Positions 16,245 through 24,495 of a DNA stretch of 64,000 nt are shown one piece after another (the stretch's first letter is position 1; each line of letters begins with the position of its first letter). A model generated the notes under the pieces. It did no database searches. It saw nothing but the letters and a program-made list of their open reading frames with translations, and was not told the origin of the DNA. The translations under genes and the position numbers were made by a program. Source of the DNA: Pseudomonas sp. SDI (GTDB taxonomy: Bacteria > Pseudomonadota > Gammaproteobacteria > Pseudomonadales > Pseudomonadaceae); assembly GCF_003105155.1 (NCBI RefSeq), contig NZ_QETK01000030.1:1-64000 (forward strand), written 5' to 3'.

Positions 16245-17501
16245 TCAAGCGTCGGGCGTTTCGTCCAGGCACAGCAGGGTGTCGATCCGCGCCGGGTGGA
16301 ACGGCGGACGTGGCGCCGGCTGCTCCCAATCGAACAGGTGGCGGGTGGCCGCGCCGCACACCCGGCCCTGGCAGGCGCCCATGCCGCAGCGGCTGGCCAG
16401 TTTGGCCGAGCGCCAGTCGCGGTGCTCGACGAGGGCTGCGTAGGGGATGTCTTCGCAGCGGCACACCAGGGTGTCGGCGGCGGCCAGGGATTTCAGCGCC
16501 GGGTCGAGCTGGAAGGCCTTGTTCAGGCTGGCGGCAAACGCCTGCCAGCGCGCACGCCGGGGGAACAGGCGCTGCGCTGCTTCCAGCGCGCCGACGGCGG
16601 CGTGGCCGGCAATCGCACCTTCGACCAAGGCCTTTTCGCTGCCGCCGAAGCCGGTGCATTCGCCGGCGGCAAACACGCCCGGTAGCGAGCTGGCCTGCCA
16701 GGCATCGACGGCCAGCGCCGGACCATCGAGGGCACAGCCCAGGGCCTGGCCGAGCTGGCTGTTGGGGATCAGGCCGAAGCCACAGGCCAGGCGCTCGCAG
16801 GCCAGCTCGACCACTTTGCCGTGCTGCAGCAGGCGCACGCCCTCCAGGCGCTCGCTGCCCAGCGCCGCCAGCACATGGCTGGCGGTGCGGTACTGGCGGT
16901 CGAACAGGCCGAAGGCCTGCAGCAGTTTGTGCGGCCAGCGTGGCAGTTGCGCAGCAAAGCCGGCAACGGCCGTGAGGGATGCCTGTTCGGCGATGCGCAG
17001 CACCTGCGCGCCGTTGGCGCGCGCGGTGGCGGCACTGGCCAGCAGCAACGGGCCGCTGCCGGCAATCACCAGGCGCTGCCCGCGCACCGGCAGCCCGGCC
17101 TTGATCAGGGCCTGCAAGCCACCGGCGCCGGTGACCCCAGGCAGGGTCCAGCCGGGGAAGGGCAGCAGCAGTTCGCGGGCGCCGGTGCAGAGGATCAGCG
17201 CGTCGTAGCGGATCTGCCAGCCGCGCTCGGCGTCTTCGACCAGCAGGGTGTAGGGCGCCGGGTTGGCGATGACGCGGGTGCCACGGTGGTAATGCACATT
17301 GGCGCAGGCCATCACCTGCTCGCGTAACTGCTGCGCGGCGGCTGGCAGTTTGGCCTGTGGGCCGTCGCGCCAGATCTGCCCGCCGGGCAGCGGGTTGTCG
17401 TCGAGCAGGACGATCCGGGCACCGCTCGGCGCCGCAGCGAGGGCGGCGGCCAGCCCGGCCGGGCCGGCGCCGACGATCAGCAGGGTGGTCTGTGCGCTCA
17501 T
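16245..17501 (-). CDS. lhpE: D-hydroxyproline dehydrogenase, FAD/NAD-binding subunit with C-terminal [2Fe-2S] motif
   Basis: Subunit of the multimeric flavoprotein oxidising cis-4-hydroxy-D-proline. 418 aa from the ATG at 17501, which overlaps the lhpF stop (ATGA); a longer in-frame start at 17606 would bury lhpF and is rejected. The N-terminus has the dinucleotide fold GAGPAGLAAALAAAP, a second GSGPLLLASAATARANG lies near residue 155, and an FAD-closing GECTGFGGSEKALVEGAIAG near 290-315. The C-terminus carries a BFD-like cysteine set (VCRCED, CGMGACQGRVCG). It resembles OoxA/SoxA-type subunits of amino-acid dehydrogenases. Confidence 0.88.
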   Translation of the reverse strand: MSAQTTLLIVGAGPAGLAAALAAAPSGARIVLLDDNPLPGGQIWRDGPQAKLPAAAQQLREQVMACANVHYHRGTRVIANPAPYTLLVEDAERGWQIRYDALILCTGARELLLPFPGWTLPGVTGAGGLQALIKAGLPVRGQRLVIAGSGPLLLASAATARANGAQVLRIAEQASLTAVAGFAAQLPRWPHKLLQAFGLFDRQYRTASHVLAALGSERLEGVRLLQHGKVVELACERLACGFGLIPNSQLGQALGCALDGPALAVDAWQASSLPGVFAAGECTGFGGSEKALVEGAIAGHAAVGALEAAQRLFPRRARWQAFAASLNKAFQLDPALKSLAAADTLVCRCEDIPYAALVEHRDWRSAKLASRCGMGACQGRVCGAATRHLFDWEQPAPRPPFHPARIDTLLCLDETPDA

Positions 17502-17734
17502 GGCCGGGTCTCCACCTGCATGCCGTCGCGGCACAGGGTCTGGCAGGCCAGTCGGCGGCGGCCGTCGATGGTCACCCGGCACTCCTGGCAGATGCCCATG
17601 CCGCACAGCGGCGCGCGCCGCTGTCCGCCGACGGCAGTACGCGAGCAGCCGTCGCCGCCCAAGGCCAGGGCGGCGGCCACGCTGGTGCCAGCGACCACCC
17701 GCAGCGGGCGGCCATCGAGGGTCAGGTCAGGCAT
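17498..17734 (-). CDS. lhpF: D-hydroxyproline dehydrogenase, small [2Fe-2S] subunit
   Basis: Ferredoxin-like subunit of 78 aa, with the cysteine pattern CGMGICQECRV and a distal ACQTLC, as in the gamma subunits of heteromeric proline/opine dehydrogenases. The start at 17734 gives MPDLTLDGRP and overlaps the end of lhpB by 8 bp; an upstream in-frame ATG at 17800 would lie inside lhpB. It is sandwiched between the two FAD subunits and shuttles electrons between them. The short length is normal for this subunit. Confidence 0.87.
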   Translation of the reverse strand: MPDLTLDGRPLRVVAGTSVAAALALGGDGCSRTAVGGQRRAPLCGMGICQECRVTIDGRRRLACQTLCRDGMQVETRP

Positions 17735-18842
17735 GGGCGAGTTCTCCAAGGAAGCGTTCCGGCCGGTACGGTTGGGCCGCCAGTGGCGGGGTTTCGGCAA
17801 ACAGTTGCGCGGTCAGCAGGTCGGCGGTGGCGGGCGCGGTGGTGACGCCCAGCCCTTCATGGCCGACCGCCAGCCACAAGCCGGGTTGCTGCGGGTGCTC
17901 ACCCACCAGCGGCAGGCCGTCGGGGCTGGCGGCGCGAAAACCGGTCCAGGCGCGCAGACCGTTGAGCTCGGCCAGGCCCGGCATGTATGCGCAGGCCCGC
18001 TTGAGCATGCGCGCGAGCATCCAGCCCTCCACGGCCGGGTCGGTGGTGCCGAACTGCCGCGAAGCGCCGATGAACAGCTGGCCGGTCGGCCGCGGCTGGA
18101 TATTGCAGGCGGTGGAAGGCCCACTGGCGTTGTGCGCGCTGGTCACGTAACCGAGTTCAACCAGGGTATGGGTGACGGTGCCGGGGTAGCGGTCGGTGAT
18201 CAGCAGGTGGCCCTTTTTCGCTTCGATCGGCAGCTCCGGGCACAGCGCGCTGGCGTGAATGCCGTTTGCCAATACCACGGCCTCGGCGCTCAGCCACTGA
18301 CCGTCGTCCAGCCGCACGCGGTTGCCCTGCACCGCAGCGACCCGCGCCCGGCGCTGCTCGATGCGCGGCGACTGGAGCATCCAGCGTGCGGTCGCCGGCG
18401 CATAGAGAATGCCGTCACCCTTGATCAGCAAGCCGCCTTCGAGGCCGTCGCGCAGGGCCGGCTCGCGCTCGCGCAGGGCGCCCCCGGCAACCAGCTCGCA
18501 GGCCACGCCATGAGCGCGCAGCACGCTGAGCTTGTGCTCGGCCACGGCCATTTCCTCGGCATTCGCCGCCAGCCATAACGTGCCGTTGCTGCGGTAGGCG
18601 CAGGCGTCGGGCAACTGTGGTGCGAGCTCGCGCCAGCGCTGCAGCGAATGTTGGCTGAGCGCCAGTTCCGCGGCATTGTCGTCGAGTACCAGCAGGTGAC
18701 CCATGCCAGCGGCGGTGGCTCCGTGCAGGCCGGCATCGAGCACCAGCACGCGCAGGCCGCGGGCGGCCAGCGAGTGGGCGCAGGCGGCACCGATGATGCC
18801 GGCGCCGATCACGATCACATCGGCCACGGCGCCGGCGCTCAC
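17727..18842 (-). CDS. lhpB: D-hydroxyproline dehydrogenase, catalytic FAD subunit (DAO family)
   Basis: Catalytic subunit removing electrons from cis-4-hydroxy-D-proline to give pyrroline-4-hydroxy-2-carboxylate. 371 aa, D-amino-acid oxidase fold: N-terminal Rossmann motif VIVIGAGIIGAACAHSLAARG, GLPLVGEHPQ and LAVGHEGLGVTTAPAT at the C-terminal FAD closure. The ATG at 18842 overlaps the lhpA stop by 4 bp and its own 3' end overlaps lhpF by 8 bp, so A-B-F-E are tightly coupled. It acts at the cytoplasmic side, probably passing electrons to the respiratory chain through LhpE/F. Confidence 0.9.
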   Translation of the reverse strand: MSAGAVADVIVIGAGIIGAACAHSLAARGLRVLVLDAGLHGATAAGMGHLLVLDDNAAELALSQHSLQRWRELAPQLPDACAYRSNGTLWLAANAEEMAVAEHKLSVLRAHGVACELVAGGALREREPALRDGLEGGLLIKGDGILYAPATARWMLQSPRIEQRRARVAAVQGNRVRLDDGQWLSAEAVVLANGIHASALCPELPIEAKKGHLLITDRYPGTVTHTLVELGYVTSAHNASGPSTACNIQPRPTGQLFIGASRQFGTTDPAVEGWMLARMLKRACAYMPGLAELNGLRAWTGFRAASPDGLPLVGEHPQQPGLWLAVGHEGLGVTTAPATADLLTAQLFAETPPLAAQPYRPERFLGELAHA

Positions 18843-19771
18843 GGGCGAATGCCCCAGGCGAACGGATCGTCTTCCTCAATGATCAGCGTGGCCTCGGCGC
18901 TGATGTGCGCGCGGCCGCGAATGGTCGGCACGATGCGTTCGCCGGCGGTTTCGAACGCGCCCTCGAACTGGCTGCCGATCACGCTGGCCTGACGCCAGAT
19001 CTGCCCCGGCTGCAATTTGCCATCGGCGGCCAGGCAGGCCAGTTTGGCGCTGGTGCCGGTGCCGCACGGCGAGCGGTCGTAGGCTTTGCCGGGGCAGAGC
19101 ACGAAGTTGCGGCTGTCGGCCTGCGGGTCGGCGGCGAACAGTTCGATATGGTCGATCAGGCCGCCGTCTTCACCGCGCAGGCCCTGGTCTTCCAGCGCCT
19201 GCTGCACGGCGTAGGTGTAGGCGGTGAGTGCCTCGATGTTGTCGCCGGCCACTCGCAGGCCATGATCGGCGATCAGGAAGAACCAGTTGCCACCCCAGGC
19301 GACATCGCCGACCACCCGGCCGACGCCCGGCACCTCCAGCGCCAGGTCCTTGCGATAACGGTAGGCCGGGACGTTGCGCACGCTGACCGAGTGGTCCTCG
19401 TGCAGGGTTGCCTGCACCGTGCCGACCGGGGTCTCGATGCGGTGCAGGCCCGGCCCGATCCGCCCCAGGTGCGCCAGCGACGCCACCAGGCCGATGGTGC
19501 CGTGGCCGCACATGCCCAGGTACCCGGTGTTGTTGAAGAAGATCACCCCGGCACAGGCGCTGGGGTCGACCGGTTCGCACAGCAGCGCGCCGACCAGCAC
19601 ATCGCTGCCACGCGGTTCGAGCATGCAGGTGCTGCGCCAGTGGTCGTGCTGCTCGGCCAGACGCTGGCGCCGTTCGGCCATGCTGCCGTGGCCCAGCTCA
19701 GGGAAGCCGGCGGTGACCAGGCGGGTGGGTTCGCCGCCGGTGTGCGAGTCGATTACGCTGATGCGTTTCAT
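18839..19771 (-). CDS. lhpA: 4-hydroxyproline 2-epimerase
   Basis: Converts trans-4-hydroxy-L-proline to cis-4-hydroxy-D-proline, the entry step of the pathway. 310 aa, with both catalytic cysteines: Cys88 in GMCGHGT and Cys236 in RSPCGTGTSA. The N-terminus MKRISVIDSHTGGEPTRLV is typical. A true proline racemase is usually somewhat longer; with the D-hydroxyproline dehydrogenase genes directly downstream, the epimerase is the better reading. It is the first structural gene after the GntR gene (102 bp gap) and probably shares the promoter at about 20580. Confidence 0.92.
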   Translation of the reverse strand: MKRISVIDSHTGGEPTRLVTAGFPELGHGSMAERRQRLAEQHDHWRSTCMLEPRGSDVLVGALLCEPVDPSACAGVIFFNNTGYLGMCGHGTIGLVASLAHLGRIGPGLHRIETPVGTVQATLHEDHSVSVRNVPAYRYRKDLALEVPGVGRVVGDVAWGGNWFFLIADHGLRVAGDNIEALTAYTYAVQQALEDQGLRGEDGGLIDHIELFAADPQADSRNFVLCPGKAYDRSPCGTGTSAKLACLAADGKLQPGQIWRQASVIGSQFEGAFETAGERIVPTIRGRAHISAEATLIIEEDDPFAWGIRP

Positions 19772-19873
19772 GGGAAGGCCGCGTCCGTTCAGGGAAGTGA
19801 ACGACAGAGTGGCCTGTGCGCCGGCCTATCGGCTTGATGCCTTTAGGCTTGGCGAGCGACGAAATCGGCACAG

Positions 19874-20545
19874 TCAGTGGGTTGGTGGCAAGTGTTCGAA
19901 CAACGTCCGGCAGACCCCGGCGATATGTTCGTCGAGCAGGCTTACGGCACGCTCGACGTCCTTGGCCCGGCAGGCATCGAGAATTTCCCGGTGCTCGTGG
20001 TCGGCGCGTTCCTTACCGGCCGAGAGGCTCATCTGCATGCGCAGGTAGCGCTCCAGCTTGTCGTTGACCGAACGGATCATGTTGACCAGAAACGGGCGTT
20101 GCGCCGGCTCGTAGAGGCACGCGTGAAGTTCCCAGTTGAGCTGCGCCCAGCGGCCGACGTCGTTCTCGCCAACGAACTCCTGGCAGATCCTTTCGGCGCG
20201 GGCAAAGGTCGCGTCGGTCATGTTCGGAATGGCCAGGCGCAGGGCTTTGTCTTCGAGCAGCATGCGTACTTCGAACATCTGCGCCAGCTCGGCCTCGGAG
20301 ACCCGCGTGACCATCGCCCCGCGGTTGCGCTGGAACATCACCAGGCCTTCCGCCTCCAGGCGCTTGAGCGCCTCGCGCACAGGGATCTTGCTGACGTTGA
20401 ACTGGCGGGCGATATCGTCCTGGCGGATCGGTTCGTCTTCGGCGAAGTGCCCGGCAATGATCGCATCGCGCAGGTGCCGGGTAATGATTTCCGAAGTCGA
20501 GGGCGTGTTGCCCAGGTCCGGGGCGTTGAGGCGAGGTACGGTCAC
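19874..20545 (-). CDS. GntR-family regulator (FCD domain), probable hydroxyproline regulon repressor
   Basis: 223 aa. Winged helix-turn-helix at residues about 20-85 (DDIARQFNVSKIPVREALKRLEAEGLV), then an all-helical FCD ligand domain at about 95-215 with the metal/ligand His residues in ELHACLYEPAQRPF and EHREILDACRAKD. It is the first gene of the lhpABFE operon. A palindrome of the TCGTATACGA type (with one changed base) lies 31-40 bp upstream of its start, and perfect copies lie before lhpC and the importer operon, so autoregulation and control of the whole locus are inferred. Ligand unknown; a pathway intermediate is likely. Confidence 0.9.
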   Translation of the reverse strand: MTVPRLNAPDLGNTPSTSEIITRHLRDAIIAGHFAEDEPIRQDDIARQFNVSKIPVREALKRLEAEGLVMFQRNRGAMVTRVSEAELAQMFEVRMLLEDKALRLAIPNMTDATFARAERICQEFVGENDVGRWAQLNWELHACLYEPAQRPFLVNMIRSVNDKLERYLRMQMSLSAGKERADHEHREILDACRAKDVERAVSLLDEHIAGVCRTLFEHLPPTH

Positions 20546-20573
20546 GGTGGCGTTGTCCGAAGTTGTTTCTGGA

Positions 20574-20587
20574 TATGGTATACGAAT
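20574..20587. promoter_or_regulatory. Operator G, hybrid palindrome TGGTATACGA before GntR-lhpABFE
   Basis: ATATGGTATACGAATT matches the hydroxyproline-locus site (ATATCGTATACGAAAT) with a C-to-G change in one arm, making that arm equal to the other regulon's TGG arm. It lies upstream of the GntR-lhpA operon. It may be read by either GntR protein, a possible cross-talk point. Confidence 0.65.
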
Positions 20588-20651
20588 TTATCCAGAGTCG
20601 GCGCCGCACGCGCCCGACGGCCACTGTCGCGATTACGCCAAAAGGTCGGGT

Positions 20652-21215
20652 TCAGCGGATGAAATGCACCTTGCCGGTGTCGTCGTTGCCCATGTAGATG
20701 CCGTACACGCCGGCCTGGCGCTCTTCGATATAGCGTTCGAGGATCTGCCGGATGGCCGGGTAGTAGATCTCGTCCCAGGGGATTTCATCGGCGGCAAAGA
20801 AGCGGTACTGGAGGGTTTCCGCGCCGAACTGGCCGGTGATTTCCACGGCGATGGCGCGGAAGATGATGTACACCTCGCTGATCTTCGGCACGCTGAAGAT
20901 CGAGTATGGCGAGACGATTTCGGCGCGTACGCCGCTTTCTTCCCAGACCTCGCGCAGCGCCGCCTGCTCGGTGGTTTCGCCGCTTTCCATGAACCCGGCC
21001 GGCAGCGTCCAGGTGCCGGGGCGCGGAGGGATCGCGCGCTGGCACAACAGGTATTTGCCGTCCTGCTCGATGATGCAGCCGGCAATGATTTTCGGGTTCA
21101 CATAATGGATGTAGCCGCAGGCGCTGCACAGCAGCCGCTCGTGCGTGTCGCCAGGCGGCAGACCCCGGCCAAGCTCGGCAGTGCAGTGCGGGCAGTAGCG
21201 CGGGGCGGCAGGCAT
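20652..21215 (-). CDS. Nudix hydrolase with N-terminal zinc ribbon
   Basis: 187 aa. A four-cysteine zinc ribbon (CPHC ... CSACGY, residues about 8-33) precedes a Nudix domain with the complete box GFMESGETTEQAALREVWEESGV (about 75-97), which binds the catalytic divalent metal. This layout resembles NudC-like NADH pyrophosphatases but without their large N-terminal domain, so it is a short ADP-ribose/NADH/FAD-type Nudix candidate. It starts 2 bp after the second GntR gene and is co-transcribed with it. A flavin- or NAD-related substrate would fit the neighbourhood but is not shown. Confidence 0.87.
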   Translation of the reverse strand: MPAAPRYCPHCTAELGRGLPPGDTHERLLCSACGYIHYVNPKIIAGCIIEQDGKYLLCQRAIPPRPGTWTLPAGFMESGETTEQAALREVWEESGVRAEIVSPYSIFSVPKISEVYIIFRAIAVEITGQFGAETLQYRFFAADEIPWDEIYYPAIRQILERYIEERQAGVYGIYMGNDDTGKVHFIR

Positions 21216-21217
21216 GA

Positions 21218-21970
21218 TCAGTGACCTATGCGGGGTTCTTTGAGGGCGATGGGCGTGGCGATCTCGCGGATCTTGCTCGAATCGCTGTGCTTGGCGCGCA
21301 GGTAGTCCAGGGCCACCTTGGCCGCTGCGCGGACGTGGTCGACGCAGGCCTGGTGCGCGGCCAGGGGATCGCCGCTCTTGATCGCGGCAACGATCTTTTC
21401 CATCTCCTGATTGCTCGCGCCGCGGCGGTTTTCCTGCGATACCGAGGTCGCCCGCAGGTAGCTGATGCGCGCCTGCAACTGGCGCAACTGGGTGGCCGCA
21501 ACCTGGTTGCCGGAACCTTCGAGGAGCACGTCGTAGAAGCCCTGCACCGAGTCGATCACCTGTTGCAGTTCGCCTTCTTCCAGCGCTTTGCGGTTCTCCT
21601 CCAGGGCTTTTTCCAGGGCGCGGATGTCCTTGGCTTTGGCATTCAGGGTAAACAGCTGGACGATCAGCCCTTCGAGCACGCAGCGCAGCTCGTAGATGTC
21701 GCGGGCGTCTTCCAGGGTGATGATGGCGACGCGCGGGCCCTTGGCATCGGCAAATTCCACCAGGCCTTCGGATTCGAGGTGGCGCAGGGCTTCGCGTACC
21801 GAGGTGCGGCTGACGCCGAGGCGGTCGCAGAGGTCGCGTTCGACCAGGCGATCACCTGGCAGCAACTGGAAACTGATAATGGCGCTGCGCAGTTTGTCGA
21901 GCACGATTTCGCGCAGGGTAACGGGGTTGCGGTTGACCTTGAAGCTGTCGTCGAGGGGCTGGCGTTTCAT
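21218..21970 (-). CDS. GntR-family regulator (FCD domain), probable regulator of the flavin-pathway regulon
   Basis: 250 aa from the ATG at 21970; the longer frame to 22228 runs into the CMD-like gene and has low-complexity reverse-strand composition. The winged HTH is at about residues 15-82 (CDRLGVSRTSVREALRHLESEGLVEF), the FCD domain at about 90-235. It is downstream of the flavin-reductase/aldehyde-dehydrogenase genes on the same strand. I infer that it binds TGGTATACCA sites before the importer operon, ribB/DUF1330, the AA_synth operon and the flavin reductase-monooxygenase operon, because no other regulator in this set is available. Whether it represses or activates is unknown. Confidence 0.88.
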   Translation of the reverse strand: MKRQPLDDSFKVNRNPVTLREIVLDKLRSAIISFQLLPGDRLVERDLCDRLGVSRTSVREALRHLESEGLVEFADAKGPRVAIITLEDARDIYELRCVLEGLIVQLFTLNAKAKDIRALEKALEENRKALEEGELQQVIDSVQGFYDVLLEGSGNQVAATQLRQLQARISYLRATSVSQENRRGASNQEMEKIVAAIKSGDPLAAHQACVDHVRAAAKVALDYLRAKHSDSSKIREIATPIALKEPRIGH

Positions 21971-22058
21971 CGTGTGCGCTCTGAAATCGGCTGTTGCGCC
22001 GGCCCACGGCACACCTCGAACCCAGGTGCGCCGTGCGGCGGTTTCGAACAGCCAGTGT

Positions 22059-22448
22059 TTAACGGGTTGGCTCCGAGTCGGCTTCGGCGAAGGCCTCGCG
22101 GGCCAGGCGGAAGCTGTCCACGGCCGCGGGCACACCGCAATAGATTCCGACCTGAAGCAGGATCTCGCGTATTTGTTCACGACTGAGGCCGTTACGCAAG
22201 GCGCCGCGGATGTGCAGCTTGAGTTCATGGGGGCGGTTGAGTGCCGAAATCATGGCCAAGTTTATCATGCTGCGCTCTTTGAGCGATAAGCCGTCCCGGC
22301 CCCAGACATGCCCCCAGCAGTACTCGGTCACCAGCTCCTGCAGCGGTTTGCTGAACTCGTCGGCATTCTCCAGCGCCGTGTTGACGTAGGCCTCGCCTAG
22401 CACCTGGGTGCGAATCTGCAGGCCTTTTTCGTACTTCGCGTTGCTCAT
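22059..22448 (-). CDS. Carboxymuconolactone decarboxylase-family protein
   Basis: 129 aa from the ATG at 22448, the size of PcaC-type gamma-carboxymuconolactone decarboxylases. Family landmarks are EYCWGHVWGRDGLSLKERSMINLAMISALNR and LRNGLSREQIREILLQVGIYCGVPAAVDSFRLA. It has no Cys-x2-Cys redox pair, so it belongs to the decarboxylase branch rather than the AhpD branch. No other protocatechuate-pathway gene is nearby, so its substrate is probably a product of the flavin-monooxygenase route encoded around it. It is 67 bp after the flavin reductase gene. Confidence 0.88.
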   Translation of the reverse strand: MSNAKYEKGLQIRTQVLGEAYVNTALENADEFSKPLQELVTEYCWGHVWGRDGLSLKERSMINLAMISALNRPHELKLHIRGALRNGLSREQIREILLQVGIYCGVPAAVDSFRLAREAFAEADSEPTR

Positions 22449-22515
22449 TGCGCTACTCCCGCAAGAAAAGCGGGGGCCGCAGCCGAGGGTGATCGGCGTG
22501 CAGCCCCCGGCAGCG

Positions 22516-23001
22516 TCAGTCCAGCGCCGGCAGGGCGCCAAGCTTGCCTTTGTGATAGATCATCGGCGTGGCCGGCTGCTCGGGCAGGATCAGGTTCTGC
22601 ACGGCGCCGACGATGATCGCGTGATCGCCGCCGTCGTATTCGCGCCACAGCGCGCACTCAATGATTGCCGTGGCGTTGGGCAGCAGCGGGTTGCCCAGCG
22701 CGCTCAGTGTCCACTCGATGCCTTTGGCCTTGTCTTTGCCTTTACCGGCAAAGGCGTAGGCCTCGGCGGTTTGCCCGGCGGCCAGCAGGTGGATGGCGAA
22801 GCGCTTGCTGTCGCGCAGGATCGGGTAGGTGTCGGAGGCGTAGTTGGGGCAGAACAGCACCAGCGCCGGCTCGATCGACAGCGCGCTGAAGGCGCTGGCG
22901 GTGATGCCGACGATGGCCCCGTCGGTGTCCAGGGTGGTGACCACCGTGACGCCGGACGGGAAGGAGCCCATCACGTCTTTGTAGATGCCGGGTTCGATCA
23001 T
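22516..23001 (-). CDS. Flavin reductase (HpaC/RutF-like), copy 1
   Basis: 161 aa NAD(P)H:flavin oxidoreductase of the split-barrel FMN-binding family. Landmarks: GSFPSGVTVVTTLDTDG at 12-28, ITASAFSALSIEPALVLFC, and GDHAIIVGAVQNL near 124-136, the flavin/nicotinamide site. It supplies free reduced flavin to a partner monooxygenase. It is about 70% identical by eye to the gene at 27401 and has exactly the same length. It lies 12 bp after the aldehyde dehydrogenase gene, so the two are one transcript. Confidence 0.92.
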   Translation of the reverse strand: MIEPGIYKDVMGSFPSGVTVVTTLDTDGAIVGITASAFSALSIEPALVLFCPNYASDTYPILRDSKRFAIHLLAAGQTAEAYAFAGKGKDKAKGIEWTLSALGNPLLPNATAIIECALWREYDGGDHAIIVGAVQNLILPEQPATPMIYHKGKLGALPALD

Positions 23002-23013
23002 TTCAGTGCACCT

Positions 23014-24495
23014 CTAGCGCATCACGAAGGGGTCGGGCATGGGCGCGGTCGACAGGTTGATCCAGACCGTTTTCAGCTCGGTATAGGCCAGCACCGAATC
23101 GATGCCGCTTTCGCGGCCATAGCCGCTGTTCTTGAAGCCGCCGATCGGCGCCATGGCCGACACCGCGCGGTAGGTGTTGACCCAGATGATCCCCGAGCGC
23201 ACGTCGCGGGCCAGCCGGTGGGCGCGGCCGAGGTCGCGGGTCCAGATGCCGGCAGCGAGGCCGAACTGCGAGTCGTTGGCCATGGCCAGGGCCTCGGCCT
23301 CGGTCTTGAAACGGATCACGGCGGCCACCGGGCCGAACACTTCTTCCTGCATGATCGTCAGTGAGTTGCTGTCGCACTCGAACAGGGTCGGTTCGTAGAA
23401 CCAGCCGTCGCCGGCGACCTTGGCGCGTTTGCCACCCAGGCGCAAGATGGCGCCTTCGGCCTGCGCGGCGGCCACCAGGCCTTCGACCACGGCCAGTTGC
23501 TGGGCGGTGGCCATCGGGCCCATTTCACTGGTTTCGTCTTGCGGGCTACCGATACGGATGCGCGTTGCCCGCTCGATCAGCCGTTCGACGAACACGTCGA
23601 AGATCTCCTCCTGCACCAGCAAGCGCGAGCCGGCCACGCAGCTTTGCCCGGAGGCGGCGTAGATGCCGGCTACCGCGCCGTTGATCGCGCTGTCGAGGTC
23701 GGCGTCGGCAAAGATGATGTTCGGCGACTTGCCGCCCAGCTCCAGCGACAGTTTGGCGAAGTTCTCGGCGCTACTGCGCACCACGTGCCGGGCGGTGGCG
23801 GCGCCGCCGGTGAAGGCGATCTTGCGCACCAGCGGGTGACGGGTCAGCGCCGCGCCGGTGCTCGGCCCGTAGCCGGTCACCACGTTGATCACCCCGGCCG
23901 GGAAGCCCGCCTCATGGGCCAGGCGAACCAGCGCAAGGATGCTCGCCGAAGCGTGCTCGGACGGCTTGATGACGATGCTGTTGCCGGCGGCCAGGGCCGG
24001 GGCGAGCTTGATTGCGGTGAGGTACAGCGGGCTGTTCCAGGGAATGATCGCCGCCACCACACCGATCGGTTCGTGCACGGTGTAGGCAAACAGGTCGGGC
24101 TTGTCCAGCGGCAGGGTGCCGCCTTCGAGCTTGTCGGCCAGGCCGGCGGTGTAATGGAAGAACTCCGGCAGGTAGCCGACCTGACCGCGGGTTTCGCGGA
24201 TCAGCTTGCCATTGTCGCGGCTTTCCAGCTGGGCCAGCGGTTCCTTGTTCTCGCTGATCAGGTCGCCTAGACGACGCAGCAGCTTGCCGCGGGCGGTGGC
24301 GCTAAGGCCGCGCCAGGCCGGACTGTCGAAGGCCTTTTGCGCGGCCTGTACCGCCAGCTCGACATCGCTTTCGTCGGCGTCGGGCAGTTGCGCCCAGGTT
24401 TGCGCGGTGGCCGGATCGAGGCTGTCGAAGGTCTTGCCGCTGCGCGCATCGAGCCACTGGCCGTCGATGCACATCTGGAAACGTACGAGTGTCAT
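23014..24495 (-). CDS. NAD(P)-dependent aldehyde dehydrogenase
   Basis: 493 aa ALDH from the ATG at 24495, which overlaps the stop of the hydrolase gene (ATGA); the frame extends much further upstream but that part is the hydrolase's shadow. Catalytic Glu252 (LELGGKSPN) and Cys286 (GQSCVAGS) are present, with PWNSPL at about 153 and the cofactor loop AFTGGAATARHV near 227-238. It resembles betaine-aldehyde/semialdehyde-type ALDHs, but the substrate is not resolvable. In context it would oxidise an aldehyde released by the monooxygenase and hydrolase steps. Confidence 0.9.
   Translation of the reverse strand: MTLVRFQMCIDGQWLDARSGKTFDSLDPATAQTWAQLPDADESDVELAVQAAQKAFDSPAWRGLSATARGKLLRRLGDLISENKEPLAQLESRDNGKLIRETRGQVGYLPEFFHYTAGLADKLEGGTLPLDKPDLFAYTVHEPIGVVAAIIPWNSPLYLTAIKLAPALAAGNSIVIKPSEHASASILALVRLAHEAGFPAGVINVVTGYGPSTGAALTRHPLVRKIAFTGGAATARHVVRSSAENFAKLSLELGGKSPNIIFADADLDSAINGAVAGIYAASGQSCVAGSRLLVQEEIFDVFVERLIERATRIRIGSPQDETSEMGPMATAQQLAVVEGLVAAAQAEGAILRLGGKRAKVAGDGWFYEPTLFECDSNSLTIMQEEVFGPVAAVIRFKTEAEALAMANDSQFGLAAGIWTRDLGRAHRLARDVRSGIIWVNTYRAVSAMAPIGGFKNSGYGRESGIDSVLAYTELKTVWINLSTAPMPDPFVMR

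Noticed and set aside
5779..20587. Hydroxyproline locus as a recently inserted genomic island splitting the flavin regulon
   Set aside because: No tRNA, integrase, direct repeats or composition shift at its borders; the interleaving may be ancient or favoured. Only synteny comparison could tell.
22449..22541. Longer start for the CMD-like gene at 22541
   Set aside because: The extra 31 residues overlap the flavin reductase 3' end and contain no family homology; the ATG at 22448 gives the normal family length.
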